Shown piece by piece: positions 8,142 to 16,507 of a DNA stretch of 37,505 bases. The stretch is from NCBI GenBank assembly GCA_944358235.1, contig CALVQL010000003.1, positions 1 to 37,505 of the forward strand. Reading direction: 5' to 3'. Made by a program: the position numbers and the translations under genes. This DNA comes from an uncultured Bacilli bacterium. Lineage in GTDB: Bacteria > Bacillota_I > Bacilli_A > RF39 > UBA660. Position 1 is the first letter of the stretch; each line of letters starts with the position of its first letter. The notes under the pieces were generated by a model, which worked only from the letters and a program-made list of their open reading frames with translations, did no database searches and had not been told where the DNA came from.

Positions 8142-8147
8142 TATAAT
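8142..8147 (+). promoter_or_regulatory. -10 box for mutS
   Basis: TATAAT 19 nt before the mutS ATG, with AAGGTGG as ribosome binding site between them. No clear -35; the position 17 nt upstream falls in the preceding terminator T tract. Confidence 0.45.
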
Positions 8148-8166
8148 ATTTAAGCAAGGTGGTATT

Positions 8167-10701
8167 ATGAAGCGTAGTGAAGTCGATAGAAAAGAACTAT
8201 CCCCAATGATGTTACAATATATGGAAATTAAAGATCGATATGAAGAAGAGCTATTATTTTTCCGGCTTGGGGATTTTTATGAACTGTTCTTCGAAGATGG
8301 TGAGACTGCTGCTCGCGAACTTGAGTTGACATTAACTGGCAAAAATGCTGGGCTTAAAACGCGTGTTCCGATGTGCGGTGTGCCACATCATTCCGCTAAG
8401 TCCTACATCGAAAGATTAGTTAACAAGGGATATAAGGTAGCAATTTGTGAGCAGTTAGAAGATCCGCGTTTTACGAAAGGCATGGTCAAACGTGACGTAG
8501 TTGAAGTAGTTACTCGTGGTACAATCGTCGATTTGGAATTCTTAAATGAACATGATTTCAATTATATGGGAGGAGTAATGGATTTTGGGTATATATATAC
8601 TCTCATATACATTGATATATCGACTGGTGAAGTAAACGCTACCCTAATCGAACATAACAAGGACACTTTATTAAATGAAGTTTTAAATTTAAATTTAAAA
8701 GAGGTTATTGTAAAAAGCGATTTTTCTGTTGAAATCATCAATATCTTGAAGAACAATTATGGTATAAATATCTCCATTAATGATGAAATTTTAGATGGTG
8801 AGTACAGCAGTATTTATGAAAATGTCGATGATGAGAGAATTATTCTTGGAATAAAAAATCTGCTTTACTATCTTCGTGTCAAAGAATTAAAGGAATTGGC
8901 ACATTTATCTCATGTAAACATTATTAAAAAAGACAATTATTTGCATATGGATGTCCATACGATTCGCAATTTAGAACTTGTAGAAACTTTACGCCTTAAA
9001 GAAAGAAGGTTTTCACTGTTATGGTTGATCGATAAAGCTAAAACAGCTATGGGCTCACGTCTTTTAAAGAATTGGCTAATGAATCCCCTTAAAGATCAAG
9101 ACACGATAAATACGCGTTATGATTGTATTACAACTTTAAACAATGAATTTTTATTACGTGAAGAACTACGTAACGATCTTTATGAGGTTTACGATTTGGA
9201 ACGTCTCTGTGGTAAAGTTATATGTGGTTCACTAAATGCTCGTGATGTCTTGCAGATAAAGAATTCTTTAAAAGTACTTCCAGATATTTCGCGAATATTA
9301 AAAGAACTTAAATTCGATTATATATTAGATGAACATCATGATTTATATGATCTTTTAGAAAGAGCTATTTATGAGGATCCTCCGGTAACAGTTAAAGAAG
9401 GTTTCTTGATAAAAGAAGGATATAATGCTGAATTAGATGAACTAAAATCGATTCGTAGTGGTGGAAAAGAATTCATTTCCAATATTGAAGCTCAAGAAAG
9501 AGAGCGAACAGGAATTCAAAATCTTAAAGTAGGTTTCAATAAAGTCTTCGGTTATTATATTGAGGTTACAAAAGGGCAGATAGATAAAATTGATCCTTCT
9601 CTAGGATGGGAGCGCCGCCAGACACTTACTGGAGCAGAACGTTTCATCACTCCGGAACTAAAAGAAAAAGAAGCGCTTGTCTTAAATGCTGAAGAGAAAA
9701 TAATCGATTTAGAATATGAACTATTCGCAGAAATTCGTAAGATTCTCAAAGAAAATGTCTTTGCGTTAAAAAATACTGCTCATATCTTGAGCGAAATCGA
9801 TGCTTTAGCTAGTTTATCGATTGTATCCGAAGAGTATCATCTCGTTCGCCCTGGTTTTTCCAGTGATAAGAGTGTTCGAATCGTTAATGGGCGTCATCCT
9901 GTCGTCGAAGCTGTAAGTGGAAAAGAATATGTTGCTAATGATATCATCATGGATAACGATACATCAACTCTTTTGATTACTGGTCCGAATATGAGTGGAA
10001 AATCTACTTATATGCGTCAGTTTGCGATAATAATAATAATGGCTCAAATGGGTTCATTTGTGCCTGCAGAAGAATGTCAAATTCCGATATTTGATAATAT
10101 CTTTACTAGAATAGGAGCTAGTGACGATTTGGTCAGTGGAGAGTCGACATTTATGGTCGAAATGCTTGAAGCATGCAATGCTATTACTAATGCTACTCCT
10201 AATTCTTTAATTCTCTTTGATGAACTTGGAAGAGGAACTGCAACATATGACGGTATGAGCCTTGCTCAAGCAATTCTCGAATATATTAATACGTCTATTG
10301 GATGTAAGACGTTATTCTCAACACATTATCACGAGCTTACTGATCTTGCTAGTCGCTTTAAAGGTATTAAAAACGTCCATGTTGAAGCAATTGAAGATAA
10401 TGGAAACATTACGTTTTTACACAAAGTGTCAGATGGAGCAATTGATAAATCTTACGGTATTCATGTCGCTAGATTAGCTGGAATGCCGGAAAAACTCCTA
10501 AAAAGAGCTGAAGAAATTTTACGACATTATGAATCCAATTCTAATGAAATTGTAACTGTAGAACAAATGGCGATGGATTTTAGCGAGCCAGTCAAAGATC
10601 CTGTTCGCGATTACCTTGAGAAAATAGATCCTCTAAATATGACACCAATAGAAGCATTAAATAAACTATACGAGCTAAAAGAAATGGAGAGAAAGCGTTA
10701 A
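8167..10701 (+). CDS. mutS: DNA mismatch repair protein MutS
   Basis: Recognises base mismatches and small loops in new DNA and starts repair with MutL. 844 residues, a normal MutS1 length. The mismatch-reading FYE motif (GDFYELF) is near residue 38. The core and clamp domains follow. The ATPase domain has Walker A GPNMSGKST at 606-614, Walker B LILFDELGRG with Asp685, and the STHYHEL signature at ~718-724. In most Bacilli mutL follows; here the next gene (TAATG overlap) encodes a NUDIX hydrolase, and mutL is not in the window. Confidence 0.98.
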   Translation: MKRSEVDRKELSPMMLQYMEIKDRYEEELLFFRLGDFYELFFEDGETAARELELTLTGKNAGLKTRVPMCGVPHHSAKSYIERLVNKGYKVAICEQLEDPRFTKGMVKRDVVEVVTRGTIVDLEFLNEHDFNYMGGVMDFGYIYTLIYIDISTGEVNATLIEHNKDTLLNEVLNLNLKEVIVKSDFSVEIINILKNNYGINISINDEILDGEYSSIYENVDDERIILGIKNLLYYLRVKELKELAHLSHVNIIKKDNYLHMDVHTIRNLELVETLRLKERRFSLLWLIDKAKTAMGSRLLKNWLMNPLKDQDTINTRYDCITTLNNEFLLREELRNDLYEVYDLERLCGKVICGSLNARDVLQIKNSLKVLPDISRILKELKFDYILDEHHDLYDLLERAIYEDPPVTVKEGFLIKEGYNAELDELKSIRSGGKEFISNIEAQERERTGIQNLKVGFNKVFGYYIEVTKGQIDKIDPSLGWERRQTLTGAERFITPELKEKEALVLNAEEKIIDLEYELFAEIRKILKENVFALKNTAHILSEIDALASLSIVSEEYHLVRPGFSSDKSVRIVNGRHPVVEAVSGKEYVANDIIMDNDTSTLLITGPNMSGKSTYMRQFAIIIIMAQMGSFVPAEECQIPIFDNIFTRIGASDDLVSGESTFMVEMLEACNAITNATPNSLILFDELGRGTATYDGMSLAQAILEYINTSIGCKTLFSTHYHELTDLASRFKGIKNVHVEAIEDNGNITFLHKVSDGAIDKSYGIHVARLAGMPEKLLKRAEEILRHYESNSNEIVTVEQMAMDFSEPVKDPVRDYLEKIDPLNMTPIEALNKLYELKEMERKR

Positions 10702-11324
10702 TGGAATATTTGGATTATTATGATTATGAAGGAAATTTGTTAGGAAGTGCTCCACGCGATGAAGTTCATCGTGATGGACTGTGGCATAATACCGTTCATT
10801 GCTGGCTATACGATAAATCGGGAAATGTGTTTTTTCAAATTCGTGCGGACTCTAAAAAACTTTATACGACTGCATCAGGACACGTCTTAAAAGGAGAAAG
10901 CGTCAAAACAGCTTTTAAACGCGAAATAAAAGAAGAAATCGGGGCCAATATAGATGTGCGTTTTGCTCGTCTAATTAATATTTCTGTTTGGCAGATGGAT
11001 AAAGAGCGTGATGGGGTTGTATATTATAAAGACCGCGCTAAAGCTCATGTCTATGCATCTTTATATCGGGGAAAATACGACGACTTTAGCTTTGATAATA
11101 GCGAGGTTTTAGGACTCGTATTAGTTAAGGCGACAGATGCGTTAGCACTATTTAATGGCAAGAAAAAAAGTATTCCTGCACAATTTCTAAATGGTAAAGA
11201 TGAAAAAATTATTACATCTTCAGGCGAGGTAACTACTGATGACTTTCTCGTATTAAAGGACGAAACTGCGCTATCCAAATATGGTAACATCTTGGAGAAG
11301 ATAATTTCATTTGTAAAAGAGTAA
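10701..11324 (+). CDS. NUDIX hydrolase, IDI/YfcD-like
   Basis: Hydrolyses a nucleoside-diphosphate-X type substrate. The Nudix box is complete at residues 60-82 (GHVLKGE...REIKEEIG). The N-terminal layout (YYDYEGNLLGSAPRDEVHRDG, then LWHNTVHCWLYD) is that of the isopentenyl-diphosphate-isomerase-like NUDIX branch, which includes many hydrolases of unknown substrate. 207 residues. Translationally coupled to mutS, so a role in cleaning damaged nucleotides is attractive, but the context does not fix the substrate. Confidence 0.88.
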   Translation: MEYLDYYDYEGNLLGSAPRDEVHRDGLWHNTVHCWLYDKSGNVFFQIRADSKKLYTTASGHVLKGESVKTAFKREIKEEIGANIDVRFARLINISVWQMDKERDGVVYYKDRAKAHVYASLYRGKYDDFSFDNSEVLGLVLVKATDALALFNGKKKSIPAQFLNGKDEKIITSSGEVTTDDFLVLKDETALSKYGNILEKIISFVKE

Positions 11325-11327
11325 GAG

Positions 11328-11354
11328 GACAATTGATTATCAATTGTCTTTTTT
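11328..11354 (+). terminator. Terminator of the mutS-NUDIX operon
   Basis: Perfect 9-bp stem GACAATTGA/TCAATTGTC with a TTA loop and six T. Confidence 0.9.
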
Positions 11355-11413
11355 ATGGTCAAAATTCGACAAGTTTTGTCAGTCGTTTAAGGTATATTGA
11401 TAATGGTGATAGT

Positions 11414-11851
11414 ATGAAGAATTTGATAGCAGCAGTATTTGCAGTAATTTTGGCCATTGGAATCGGTTGTCTATTTATGAAGACAAGCGCCACCGACGAG
11501 GAAATCAAGACAGTTATGAATACTTCGGGTCAACTAAAAGCCTTTCAAATAGGTGCCTACTCAAGTGTTGATGCCGCAAACGAAAGTGCCCTAGCCGTAA
11601 ACGGAACTGTCGAATATGACGGAACATATTATTATGTCTATGCCTCGATTTTGTCGGATTCCCAGAATATCGAGCATATGATTAATTATCTAAACGAGAA
11701 CAACATTTACTATTATGTAAAAAATATAACGGCATCTGAAGCGTTCAAGAACGAATTATATAAGTACGAAGAATTGATGAAGTCGACGGCATCTGATGTG
11801 GCGTTTTTAGAGCTCAACGAGAAGATACTAGATCTATACGAGGAGGCATAA
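11414..11851 (+). CDS. SpoIIB-like protein: one transmembrane helix plus SPOR-like domain
   Basis: Start chosen at 11414 because GGTGAT lies 4-9 nt upstream; an in-frame ATG at 11333 falls within the preceding terminator. 145 residues: short basic N-terminus, transmembrane helix (about 4-20), then an extracytoplasmic domain with SPOR-type layout (AFQIGAYSSVDAANESA...YYYVYASIL...YLNENNIYYYVKNI). SPOR domains bind septal peptidoglycan. In B. subtilis spoIIB, a SPOR protein helping engulfment, lies just upstream of maf-radC-mreB. Here this gene sits directly upstream of radC, so the positional argument for a SpoIIB counterpart is good. It is much shorter than B. subtilis SpoIIB (~330). maf and mreB are missing from the interval. 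Confidence 0.68.
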   Translation: MKNLIAAVFAVILAIGIGCLFMKTSATDEEIKTVMNTSGQLKAFQIGAYSSVDAANESALAVNGTVEYDGTYYYVYASILSDSQNIEHMINYLNENNIYYYVKNITASEAFKNELYKYEELMKSTASDVAFLELNEKILDLYEEA

Positions 11852-11852
11852 C

Positions 11853-12539
11853 ATGCGAATTAAGGATTTACCAACAACTGAAATGCCACGCGAAAGAATG
11901 CTTCAATATGGTGTCGAAAATTTGAGTAATAGCGACTTAATTAGTATTGTATTACGGAGTGGAATTAAGGATACTTCTGTCAAGGATATCGCGAATAATA
12001 TTTTAAATCAAGTAGGAAATATCAATAATTTAAGCAACATTGGAATTCGAGAATTGTCGAATATTCATGGTGTTGGAAGTGTAAAAGCCCAGACGCTGAT
12101 GGCTGCTATCGAACTTGGCAAACGTGTTTACAATCAGGAAATAACACTCAAAATGAAATTAAACACTGTCGGAAAAGTACACGAAATGTTTAAAAGTTAT
12201 TTCTTGAATTTAAAACAAGAAAAGTTCATGGCAATATACTTGGATACTAAAAAGTGTCTCATTTCATATAAAATCCTATTTGTGGGGACCATCGATAGTA
12301 CGACTATTCATCCACGAGAAGTATTCAACGAAGCACTGAAAGTTCATGCATCATCGATTATTGTCATGCATAATCATCCATCAGGAGATCTAAGTCCAAG
12401 TAAAAACGATAAAATCGTAACTAATCATTTAATCGAAAGTGGAAAAATTATCGGAATTCCCTTAATCGATCATATTATTACAAATGGAGAAAGGTATTTT
12501 AGTTTTTATGATGAATATACGGAAAATTCTAAAAAGTAG
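11853..12539 (+). CDS. radC: RadC/YsxA family JAB-domain protein
   Basis: Family of uncertain function, historically linked to DNA repair and natural transformation; the fold is a JAMM/MPN metal-dependent hydrolase. 228 residues (usual ~225). An N-terminal helix-hairpin-helix region (NIGIRELSNIHGVGSVKAQTL) precedes the JAMM motif: His173 and His175 in HNHPSGD and Asp186 in SPSKND. GAGGAGG ribosome binding site one base after the spoIIB-like stop codon region. It precedes mreC as in B. subtilis, where mreB intervenes. Confidence 0.95.
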   Translation: MRIKDLPTTEMPRERMLQYGVENLSNSDLISIVLRSGIKDTSVKDIANNILNQVGNINNLSNIGIRELSNIHGVGSVKAQTLMAAIELGKRVYNQEITLKMKLNTVGKVHEMFKSYFLNLKQEKFMAIYLDTKKCLISYKILFVGTIDSTTIHPREVFNEALKVHASSIIVMHNHPSGDLSPSKNDKIVTNHLIESGKIIGIPLIDHIITNGERYFSFYDEYTENSKK

Positions 12540-13179
12540 TGTATTTTATCTAATAATATTTAGTTTGTTATTATTTAAAGGAAATATAATTGCTTTAATC
12601 GGCAACATCAATACTTTGATCAATAAACCAGAAAATCCGACTTCTGCCGAACTAGACATACTAAAAAATCAGATAATGACTCTTAAAGAAGAACAGGAAA
12701 AGTTGACTCATCTGCAAGAATACGCTTCATATGAATATGATTTAACTCGTCTGAGTTATCGCGAAAGTTATAAATCCGGAGACTTTTTCATTTATGGAGG
12801 ATCCGACAAGAATTACCGTAAGAATTTTGCGGTAATGAACGAGTGGGGACTTGTTGGTATCATAAATAATGTCAAGGAAGACTATTCCGAAGTTACGATA
12901 TTACCTAATGTCAAAAATTTAAGTGTCCGTATAAACGAGGCTTATGGGACATTGTGTGGATACGAAGATGGTTTATTTATTATCGAAGATATCTCTAATT
13001 ATGATAAGATCAATCTCAACGACCTCGTCTATACTTCAACATTGGGAACGATTAAAGAAAAGATATTGATTGGTAGTGTCTATAAAATCGAAGATGATAC
13101 CATTGAAAGTACTCTGTATGTAAAATCCAACGTCGACTTCTTCGATATAACATACCTATATGTCGTAGGTGATTTATGA
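12508..13179 (+). CDS. mreC: Cell-shape protein MreC, short form
   Basis: Organises the elongation peptidoglycan machinery at the membrane. Start taken at 12508 (or 12511): the in-frame ATG at 12484 has no ribosome binding site and would put charged residues before the helix, whereas GGAGAAAGG lies 13 nt before 12508. It thus overlaps radC by about 30 nt. 223 residues: transmembrane helix at ~8-25, a short coiled coil (about 42-70), then the MreC beta domain (WGLVGIINNVKEDYSEVTIL, ...LVYTSTLGTIKEKILIGSV). Clearly shorter than typical MreC (~290). mreB is not adjacent. Confidence 0.87.
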   Translation: MMNIRKILKSSVFYLIIFSLLLFKGNIIALIGNINTLINKPENPTSAELDILKNQIMTLKEEQEKLTHLQEYASYEYDLTRLSYRESYKSGDFFIYGGSDKNYRKNFAVMNEWGLVGIINNVKEDYSEVTILPNVKNLSVRINEAYGTLCGYEDGLFIIEDISNYDKINLNDLVYTSTLGTIKEKILIGSVYKIEDDTIESTLYVKSNVDFFDITYLYVVGDL

Positions 13180-13541
13180 TATATGTAATAATCGATACGT
13201 TAACATATACCTTCACAGGTATATATCTTTGTACTTTTCTTTTTTTCTTCCATTTCATGAATATAAAAGAGATGACGCTAGCGTTAGTAGTTTTATATCT
13301 TTTAAACGAAGACGTCTTCCTCTGTTTTTTATTTCTAGTGATGTATTTGATCGATAAAATAATATTCAAGTATATCAACTATAATCTGCTAACTGCTTTA
13401 TCGATGTTTACTTTTTATTATTTAATCATCAATACTATTGATATTTCGTATTTTGTAAACCTAATTTTAGTTATTATTCTATACTGTCAAAAATATAATG
13501 TTTTAGGTGATCATCATGCGATTAAAAGAATCTCTTTTTAG
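13176..13541 (+). CDS. mreD: MreD-like membrane protein, short
   Basis: 121 residues, almost entirely hydrophobic with about four membrane segments. Recognised mainly by position: it starts in an ATGA overlap with mreC and lies before spoIVFA, as mreD does in B. subtilis apart from minCD. MreD is usually ~165 residues, so this is a reduced version. Sequence identity alone would not carry the call. Confidence 0.65.
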   Translation: MIYVIIDTLTYTFTGIYLCTFLFFFHFMNIKEMTLALVVLYLLNEDVFLCFLFLVMYLIDKIIFKYINYNLLTALSMFTFYYLIINTIDISYFVNLILVIILYCQKYNVLGDHHAIKRISF

Positions 13542-14046
13542 TTTCTTTATAAGAACATTATTAGCTTTAATAATGTTCTTTTCTATATCAATTTATCTAA
13601 GTGACGATGAGAATTATTTTGCATCTAAGGATTTTTTCTTTTCATCAAACATCGATTTTTCATATATAAAAAGTAAACTGAACGTTTTGATGGGAGAGTA
13701 TTTAGGTATTGGTGGTGAGCAGTTTGTTACTAGTGAGAAATTAAACTATAAAGATGTCATCAAAGTTGATGATAGCTATTATTTTACAACGGATTATAAT
13801 TATGTATTAAATAATCTTGCTAGTGGAGTAGTTATATTTATTGGTGAGCAAAATAAGCTTGGAAGTACTATTATTATCAGCAGTGATGACGGGACGAATT
13901 ATTGGTATTCTAACATTGAAAACATCAATGTAAATCTTTATGATTACATTGAAAAGGGAGTTATTATTGGAAGTACAATCGGTAATAGTTTTTATTTAAC
14001 TCTCGAAAAAAATGGAGAGTACTTAAATTATGAAGATTATATTTAA
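13516..14046 (+). CDS. spoIVFA: SpoIVFA-like regulator of the SpoIVFB protease, degenerate LytM domain
   Basis: In B. subtilis SpoIVFA holds SpoIVFB and BofA together in the outer forespore membrane until signalled. The ATG at 13516 is chosen because TTAGGTGAT precedes it at ideal distance; a GTG nine nt upstream lies inside that binding site. 176 residues (B. subtilis 264): one transmembrane helix (about 10-27), then an M23/LytM-like fold (SGVVIFIGEQNKLGSTIIIS...YWYSN...YIEKGVIIG...FYLTLEKNGEYLNY). The zinc-binding His residues of active M23 peptidases are absent, as in known SpoIVFA. Overlaps mreD by 26 nt and spoIVFB by 17 nt. Confidence 0.82.
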   Translation: MRLKESLFSFFIRTLLALIMFFSISIYLSDDENYFASKDFFFSSNIDFSYIKSKLNVLMGEYLGIGGEQFVTSEKLNYKDVIKVDDSYYFTTDYNYVLNNLASGVVIFIGEQNKLGSTIIISSDDGTNYWYSNIENINVNLYDYIEKGVIIGSTIGNSFYLTLEKNGEYLNYEDYI

Positions 14047-14755
14047 AGTTAGTATATTCACGTATATCTATGCTGTATTGATGATCTTTATGGGATACAT
14101 TAACGTTCTAATATTGACTGCAGTCGTTTTGTTAATTCATGAACTAGGACATATCCTATTTATCAAATTCTTTGGTTATAAAATTAAAAGTATCTCTCTT
14201 TACCCATGTGGTGCTATTATTGATACTGATATAACTATTAATGTTCCTTCATCAAAGCTTTTCTTTATCAGCATCGCAGGAGTTATGATGCAAATATTGT
14301 TAGAAATCGTCACCTTCAACTGGAACGGTTATAATACTGAATTATTACATCGAATTAACCATTTCGTCATATTATTTAATTTGTTTCCTATTTATCCTTT
14401 GGACGGGTATAAAATTATTCTTTCGATATTAGAAAACCTCGGCAAGTACAAATTGGTGGTTAAAATAACTTATGGGATTAGCTTTACCGCTCTTTTAATT
14501 CTATTTTTCTTGAGTAAAAATATCTTGATGTTTGTTCTTCTGTACGTTTTTAATATAAATTATATCTTAATACATCCATACTATTATCATAAATTCTTAT
14601 TAGAACGTTTTCTTTATCCTTACCGGTGGAAACATTCTAAAAAGACAAAATGCTTAAAAGATATGTATAAAACTAGAAATAATTATATAAGATGTGGTAA
14701 TATATATATCGAAGAGGAAGAGATGCTAAAGCGAGTTTTTGGTAATGTTTATTGA
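14030..14755 (+). CDS. spoIVFB: SpoIVFB site-2-type metalloprotease
   Basis: Intramembrane zinc protease (M50) that cleaves pro-sigma-K in the mother cell. 241 residues, close to the family length (~290), with about six hydrophobic segments. HELGH at residues 37-41 gives two zinc His and the catalytic Glu; the third ligand is Asp125 in FPIYPLDGYKI, the SpoIVFB form of NPxDG. A basic soluble C-terminal tail (RWKHSKKTKCLKD...) takes the place of the CBS domain. It overlaps spoIVFA, forming the conserved regulator-protease pair. The stop codon lies inside the -35 region of the rplU promoter. Confidence 0.92.
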   Translation: MKIIFKVSIFTYIYAVLMIFMGYINVLILTAVVLLIHELGHILFIKFFGYKIKSISLYPCGAIIDTDITINVPSSKLFFISIAGVMMQILLEIVTFNWNGYNTELLHRINHFVILFNLFPIYPLDGYKIILSILENLGKYKLVVKITYGISFTALLILFFLSKNILMFVLLYVFNINYILIHPYYYHKFLLERFLYPYRWKHSKKTKCLKDMYKTRNNYIRCGNIYIEEEEMLKRVFGNVY

Positions 14756-14780
14756 CATTATCGGCTTTTTTTGGTATCAT
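14752..14780 (+). promoter_or_regulatory. Strong sigma-A promoter of the rplU-prp-rpmA operon
   Basis: Consensus TTGACA (14752-14757), 17-nt spacer, TATCAT (14775-14780). The expected start is near 14787, leaving a ~98-nt leader. Confidence 0.85.
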
Positions 14781-14786
14781 CTAACA

Positions 14787-14884
14787 TGTTTGTAAGTCTT
14801 TCTTACGAACCGCACTGAAAAGGTTATAAGTTGTTTACAACACCTCAAGGGCGAGTCTTCAAATTTATTAAAGGAGGTTAAGTA
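14787..14884 (+). promoter_or_regulatory. Structured 5' leader of rplU (L21-leader type)
   Basis: The only long 5' leader in the window. It holds two hairpins: GTAAG-TCTTT-CTTAC and AGGT...GTTG-TTTA-CAAC..ACCT, followed by a conserved-looking single-stranded stretch (CTCAAGGGCGAGTC) and the AAAGGAGG ribosome binding site. Bacilli commonly carry an L21 leader RNA here, thought to give ribosomal-protein feedback. Assignment rests on position and structure; a covariance-model search was not possible. Confidence 0.65.
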
Positions 14885-15184
14885 ATGAAAGCAATATTCG
14901 AAACTGGTGGAAAACAATACTATGTTCAAGAAGGCGACGTTATCTACGTTGAAAAACTAAATGCTGAAGTTGGAAGTACTATCGACTTTACAGAAGTTTT
15001 ATGCGTCGGAGATAAAACTGGAACACCTTATGTTTCTGGTGCAAAGGTAACATGTGAAGTTGAAAAGCACGGCAAGAACAAAAAAATCGTCGTTTTCAAG
15101 TATAAACCAAAGAAGAAATATCGTAATACCAGAGGACATAGACAGCCATATACTAAGCTTGTTGTTAAAAAGATTGTTGGTTAA
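14885..15184 (+). CDS. rplU: 50S ribosomal protein L21
   Basis: 99 residues, normal length. The [18 protein letters not shown] start and the [20 protein letters not shown]-terminal rRNA-binding region are those of L21. First gene of the L21-Prp-L27 operon with a leader that may be autoregulatory. Confidence 0.99.
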   Translation: MKAIFETGGKQYYVQEGDVIYVEKLNAEVGSTIDFTEVLCVGDKTGTPYVSGAKVTCEVEKHGKNKKIVVFKYKPKKKYRNTRGHRQPYTKLVVKKIVG

Positions 15185-15186
15185 TT

Positions 15187-15483
15187 ATGATTACAGTAAA
15201 GAAAAAAGATAATGTCATAACGATTAGTGGACATGCCGGGTATGAAAAAACAGGTGAAGATATCGTATGTGCTAGTGTTAGTTCAATCATGTACACGACA
15301 CTTAATGCGATTTTACGCTTTTCCAATGACGCTATTTCCTATGAGGATGATAAGAAGAAAGTTACGATAGTTAACAAGAAAGGCGATAATATCACAAATA
15401 CATTGCTTTCCAATATGATGTCGTTATTTTTGGAATTGGCGATGCAATACCCAAAAAATATTAAAATTGAAAGTGAGGAATAG
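15187..15483 (+). CDS. prp: Ribosomal-processing cysteine protease Prp
   Basis: Removes the N-terminal extension of L27 in Bacillota. 98 residues; His16 in ISGHAGYEKTGEDIVCAS and Cys28 form the catalytic dyad with the 12-residue spacing of S. aureus Prp. Sits between rplU and rpmA as in all carriers (ysxB in B. subtilis); its substrate is the next gene. Confidence 0.96.
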   Translation: MITVKKKDNVITISGHAGYEKTGEDIVCASVSSIMYTTLNAILRFSNDAISYEDDKKKVTIVNKKGDNITNTLLSNMMSLFLELAMQYPKNIKIESEE

Positions 15484-15486
15484 AGA

Positions 15487-15792
15487 ATGATTAATCCATA
15501 TGATTTCATCAATATGATTTCTTTAGATATTCAACGTTTCGCACATAAAAAAGGACAGTCAAGTACTCAAAATGGTCGTGATAGTGAAGGTCGTAGACTT
15601 GGAGCAAAAGCTGCTGATGGTCAGGTAATAAATGCTGGAACGATTATTTATCGTCAGAGAGGAACGAAGATTTACCCAGGAAAGAATGTCGGAATGGGAA
15701 AAGATCATACGTTATATGCTTTGATTAGAGGAACTGTAAAATATGAGCGTTGTGGTCGAAACAAGAAAAAAGTAAGTGTTTACGAAGTGTAA
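15487..15792 (+). CDS. rpmA: 50S ribosomal protein L27 with Prp-cleavable extension
   Basis: 101 residues. The mature protein should begin at [20 protein letters not shown], which reaches the peptidyl transferase centre. It is preceded by a 19-residue extension ending ISLDIQRFA, a form of the Prp site LxLQxFA. The extension is about ten residues longer than in B. subtilis (9). An internal ATG nine codons in would give a usual-length extension but has no ribosome binding site, whereas GAGGAA precedes 15487. Confidence 0.98.
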   Translation: MINPYDFINMISLDIQRFAHKKGQSSTQNGRDSEGRRLGAKAADGQVINAGTIIYRQRGTKIYPGKNVGMGKDHTLYALIRGTVKYERCGRNKKKVSVYEV

Positions 15793-15805
15793 ACACTCTT
15801 TTTTT
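15775..15805 (+). terminator. Terminator of the rplU operon
   Basis: Perfect 9-bp stem AGTGTTTAC/GTAAACACT with GAAGT loop, then C and seven T. The stem includes the last codons of rpmA. Confidence 0.92.
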
Positions 15806-15848
15806 GCATAAAAAAGCCCGATTTTTATAAAATATATTAGGTGATAAG

Positions 15849-16205
15849 ATGGAGGAAAAGAAAGAAAAATTTAAAACTTTTGTCAGTCATCATCCGGAAT
15901 TAGTGTCATTTATCAGAAGTAAAGAGATGACGTGGCAGGATTTTTATGAGATATATGATATATACGGAGAAGATGATTCGGCATGGAATCAGTATTTCTC
16001 CGCTGGCGAGTTAGAAAGCGATACAAATACTAAAGATAAAGTTTCTGAGCTTACGAGTATATTCAAAAATGTAAACATGGATAGCATTCAAAGACATGTG
16101 AATAATGCTCAAAAGGCGATTAATATTATTCAAGAACTTACCAAAAAAAGTCCCGAAGTGGTGAGTAAAACTTCCAGACCGATTACTAAGTTTTACGGAG
16201 ATTAA
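15849..16205 (+). CDS. ylbD: YlbD-family putative spore coat protein
   Basis: 118 residues. The N-terminal half matches the YlbD coat family: KFKTFVSHHPELVSFIRSKE, then MTWQDFYEIYDIYGEDDSAW. The C-terminal half is a predicted helical segment. The role in the coat is inferred from B. subtilis, where ylbD and ylbE are adjacent; here the two overlap by one base (TAATG). AGGTGAT precedes the ATG. No clear sigma-A promoter is seen in the 43 nt after the rpmA terminator. Confidence 0.82.
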   Translation: MEEKKEKFKTFVSHHPELVSFIRSKEMTWQDFYEIYDIYGEDDSAWNQYFSAGELESDTNTKDKVSELTSIFKNVNMDSIQRHVNNAQKAINIIQELTKKSPEVVSKTSRPITKFYGD

Positions 16206-16426
16206 TGGAACTATCTATTGTATTAGAAATCGAAAAAGATGCTAAATTACACGAATATCTTATGCATCATTCCTACTGGTATCGCCTTTTAAATCGTGAT
16301 CAAAAGAACTTTGAAGCATTAAAAAAAGAATACAAGACCTTTAAAAGAAATGCCAACTTTGACAAAGTAAACAACGTAGTTGAGAACTTGGAACTCGTAA
16401 GTAATATTATGAAAATTGTAGAATAG
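16205..16426 (+). CDS. ylbE: YlbE-like protein
   Basis: 73 residues with the YlbE core: LHEYLMHHSYWYRLLNRDQ followed by FEALKKEYKTFKR. Function is unknown in all species. The tight pairing with ylbD supports both calls and a shared role, probably in sporulation. Confidence 0.8.
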   Translation: MELSIVLEIEKDAKLHEYLMHHSYWYRLLNRDQKNFEALKKEYKTFKRNANFDKVNNVVENLELVSNIMKIVE

Positions 16427-16447
16427 GAGAAAAACTTCTCTTTTTTT
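16425..16447 (+). terminator. Terminator after ylbE
   Basis: Short stem GAGAA/TTCTC with AAAC loop (extendable by a weak pair), then seven T. The stop codon abuts the stem. Confidence 0.65.
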
Positions 16448-16448
16448 A

Positions 16449-16477
16449 TTGAAAAAATGAGAATCTTAACTTATAAT
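16449..16477 (+). promoter_or_regulatory. Sigma-A promoter of the stalked prepilin gene
   Basis: TTGAAA (16449-16454), 17-nt spacer, TATAAT (16472-16477). One mismatch in total to consensus. Confidence 0.8.
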
Positions 16478-16507
16478 ATTTATAGAATAGAAAGATAGGT
16501 TTGAATT

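Noticed and set aside
11051-11362. 103-residue reading frame on the minus strand
   Set aside because: Lies across the end of the NUDIX gene and its terminator; no start signal or family.
11376-11404. TTGTCA-17-GATAAT as a sigma-A promoter for the spoIIB-like gene
   Set aside because: The transcript would start at about the ATG and lose the GGTGAT ribosome binding site, so it probably is not used for this start.
13052-13378. 108-residue reading frame on the minus strand
   Set aside because: Overlaps mreC and mreD, low-complexity and basic, without a binding site.
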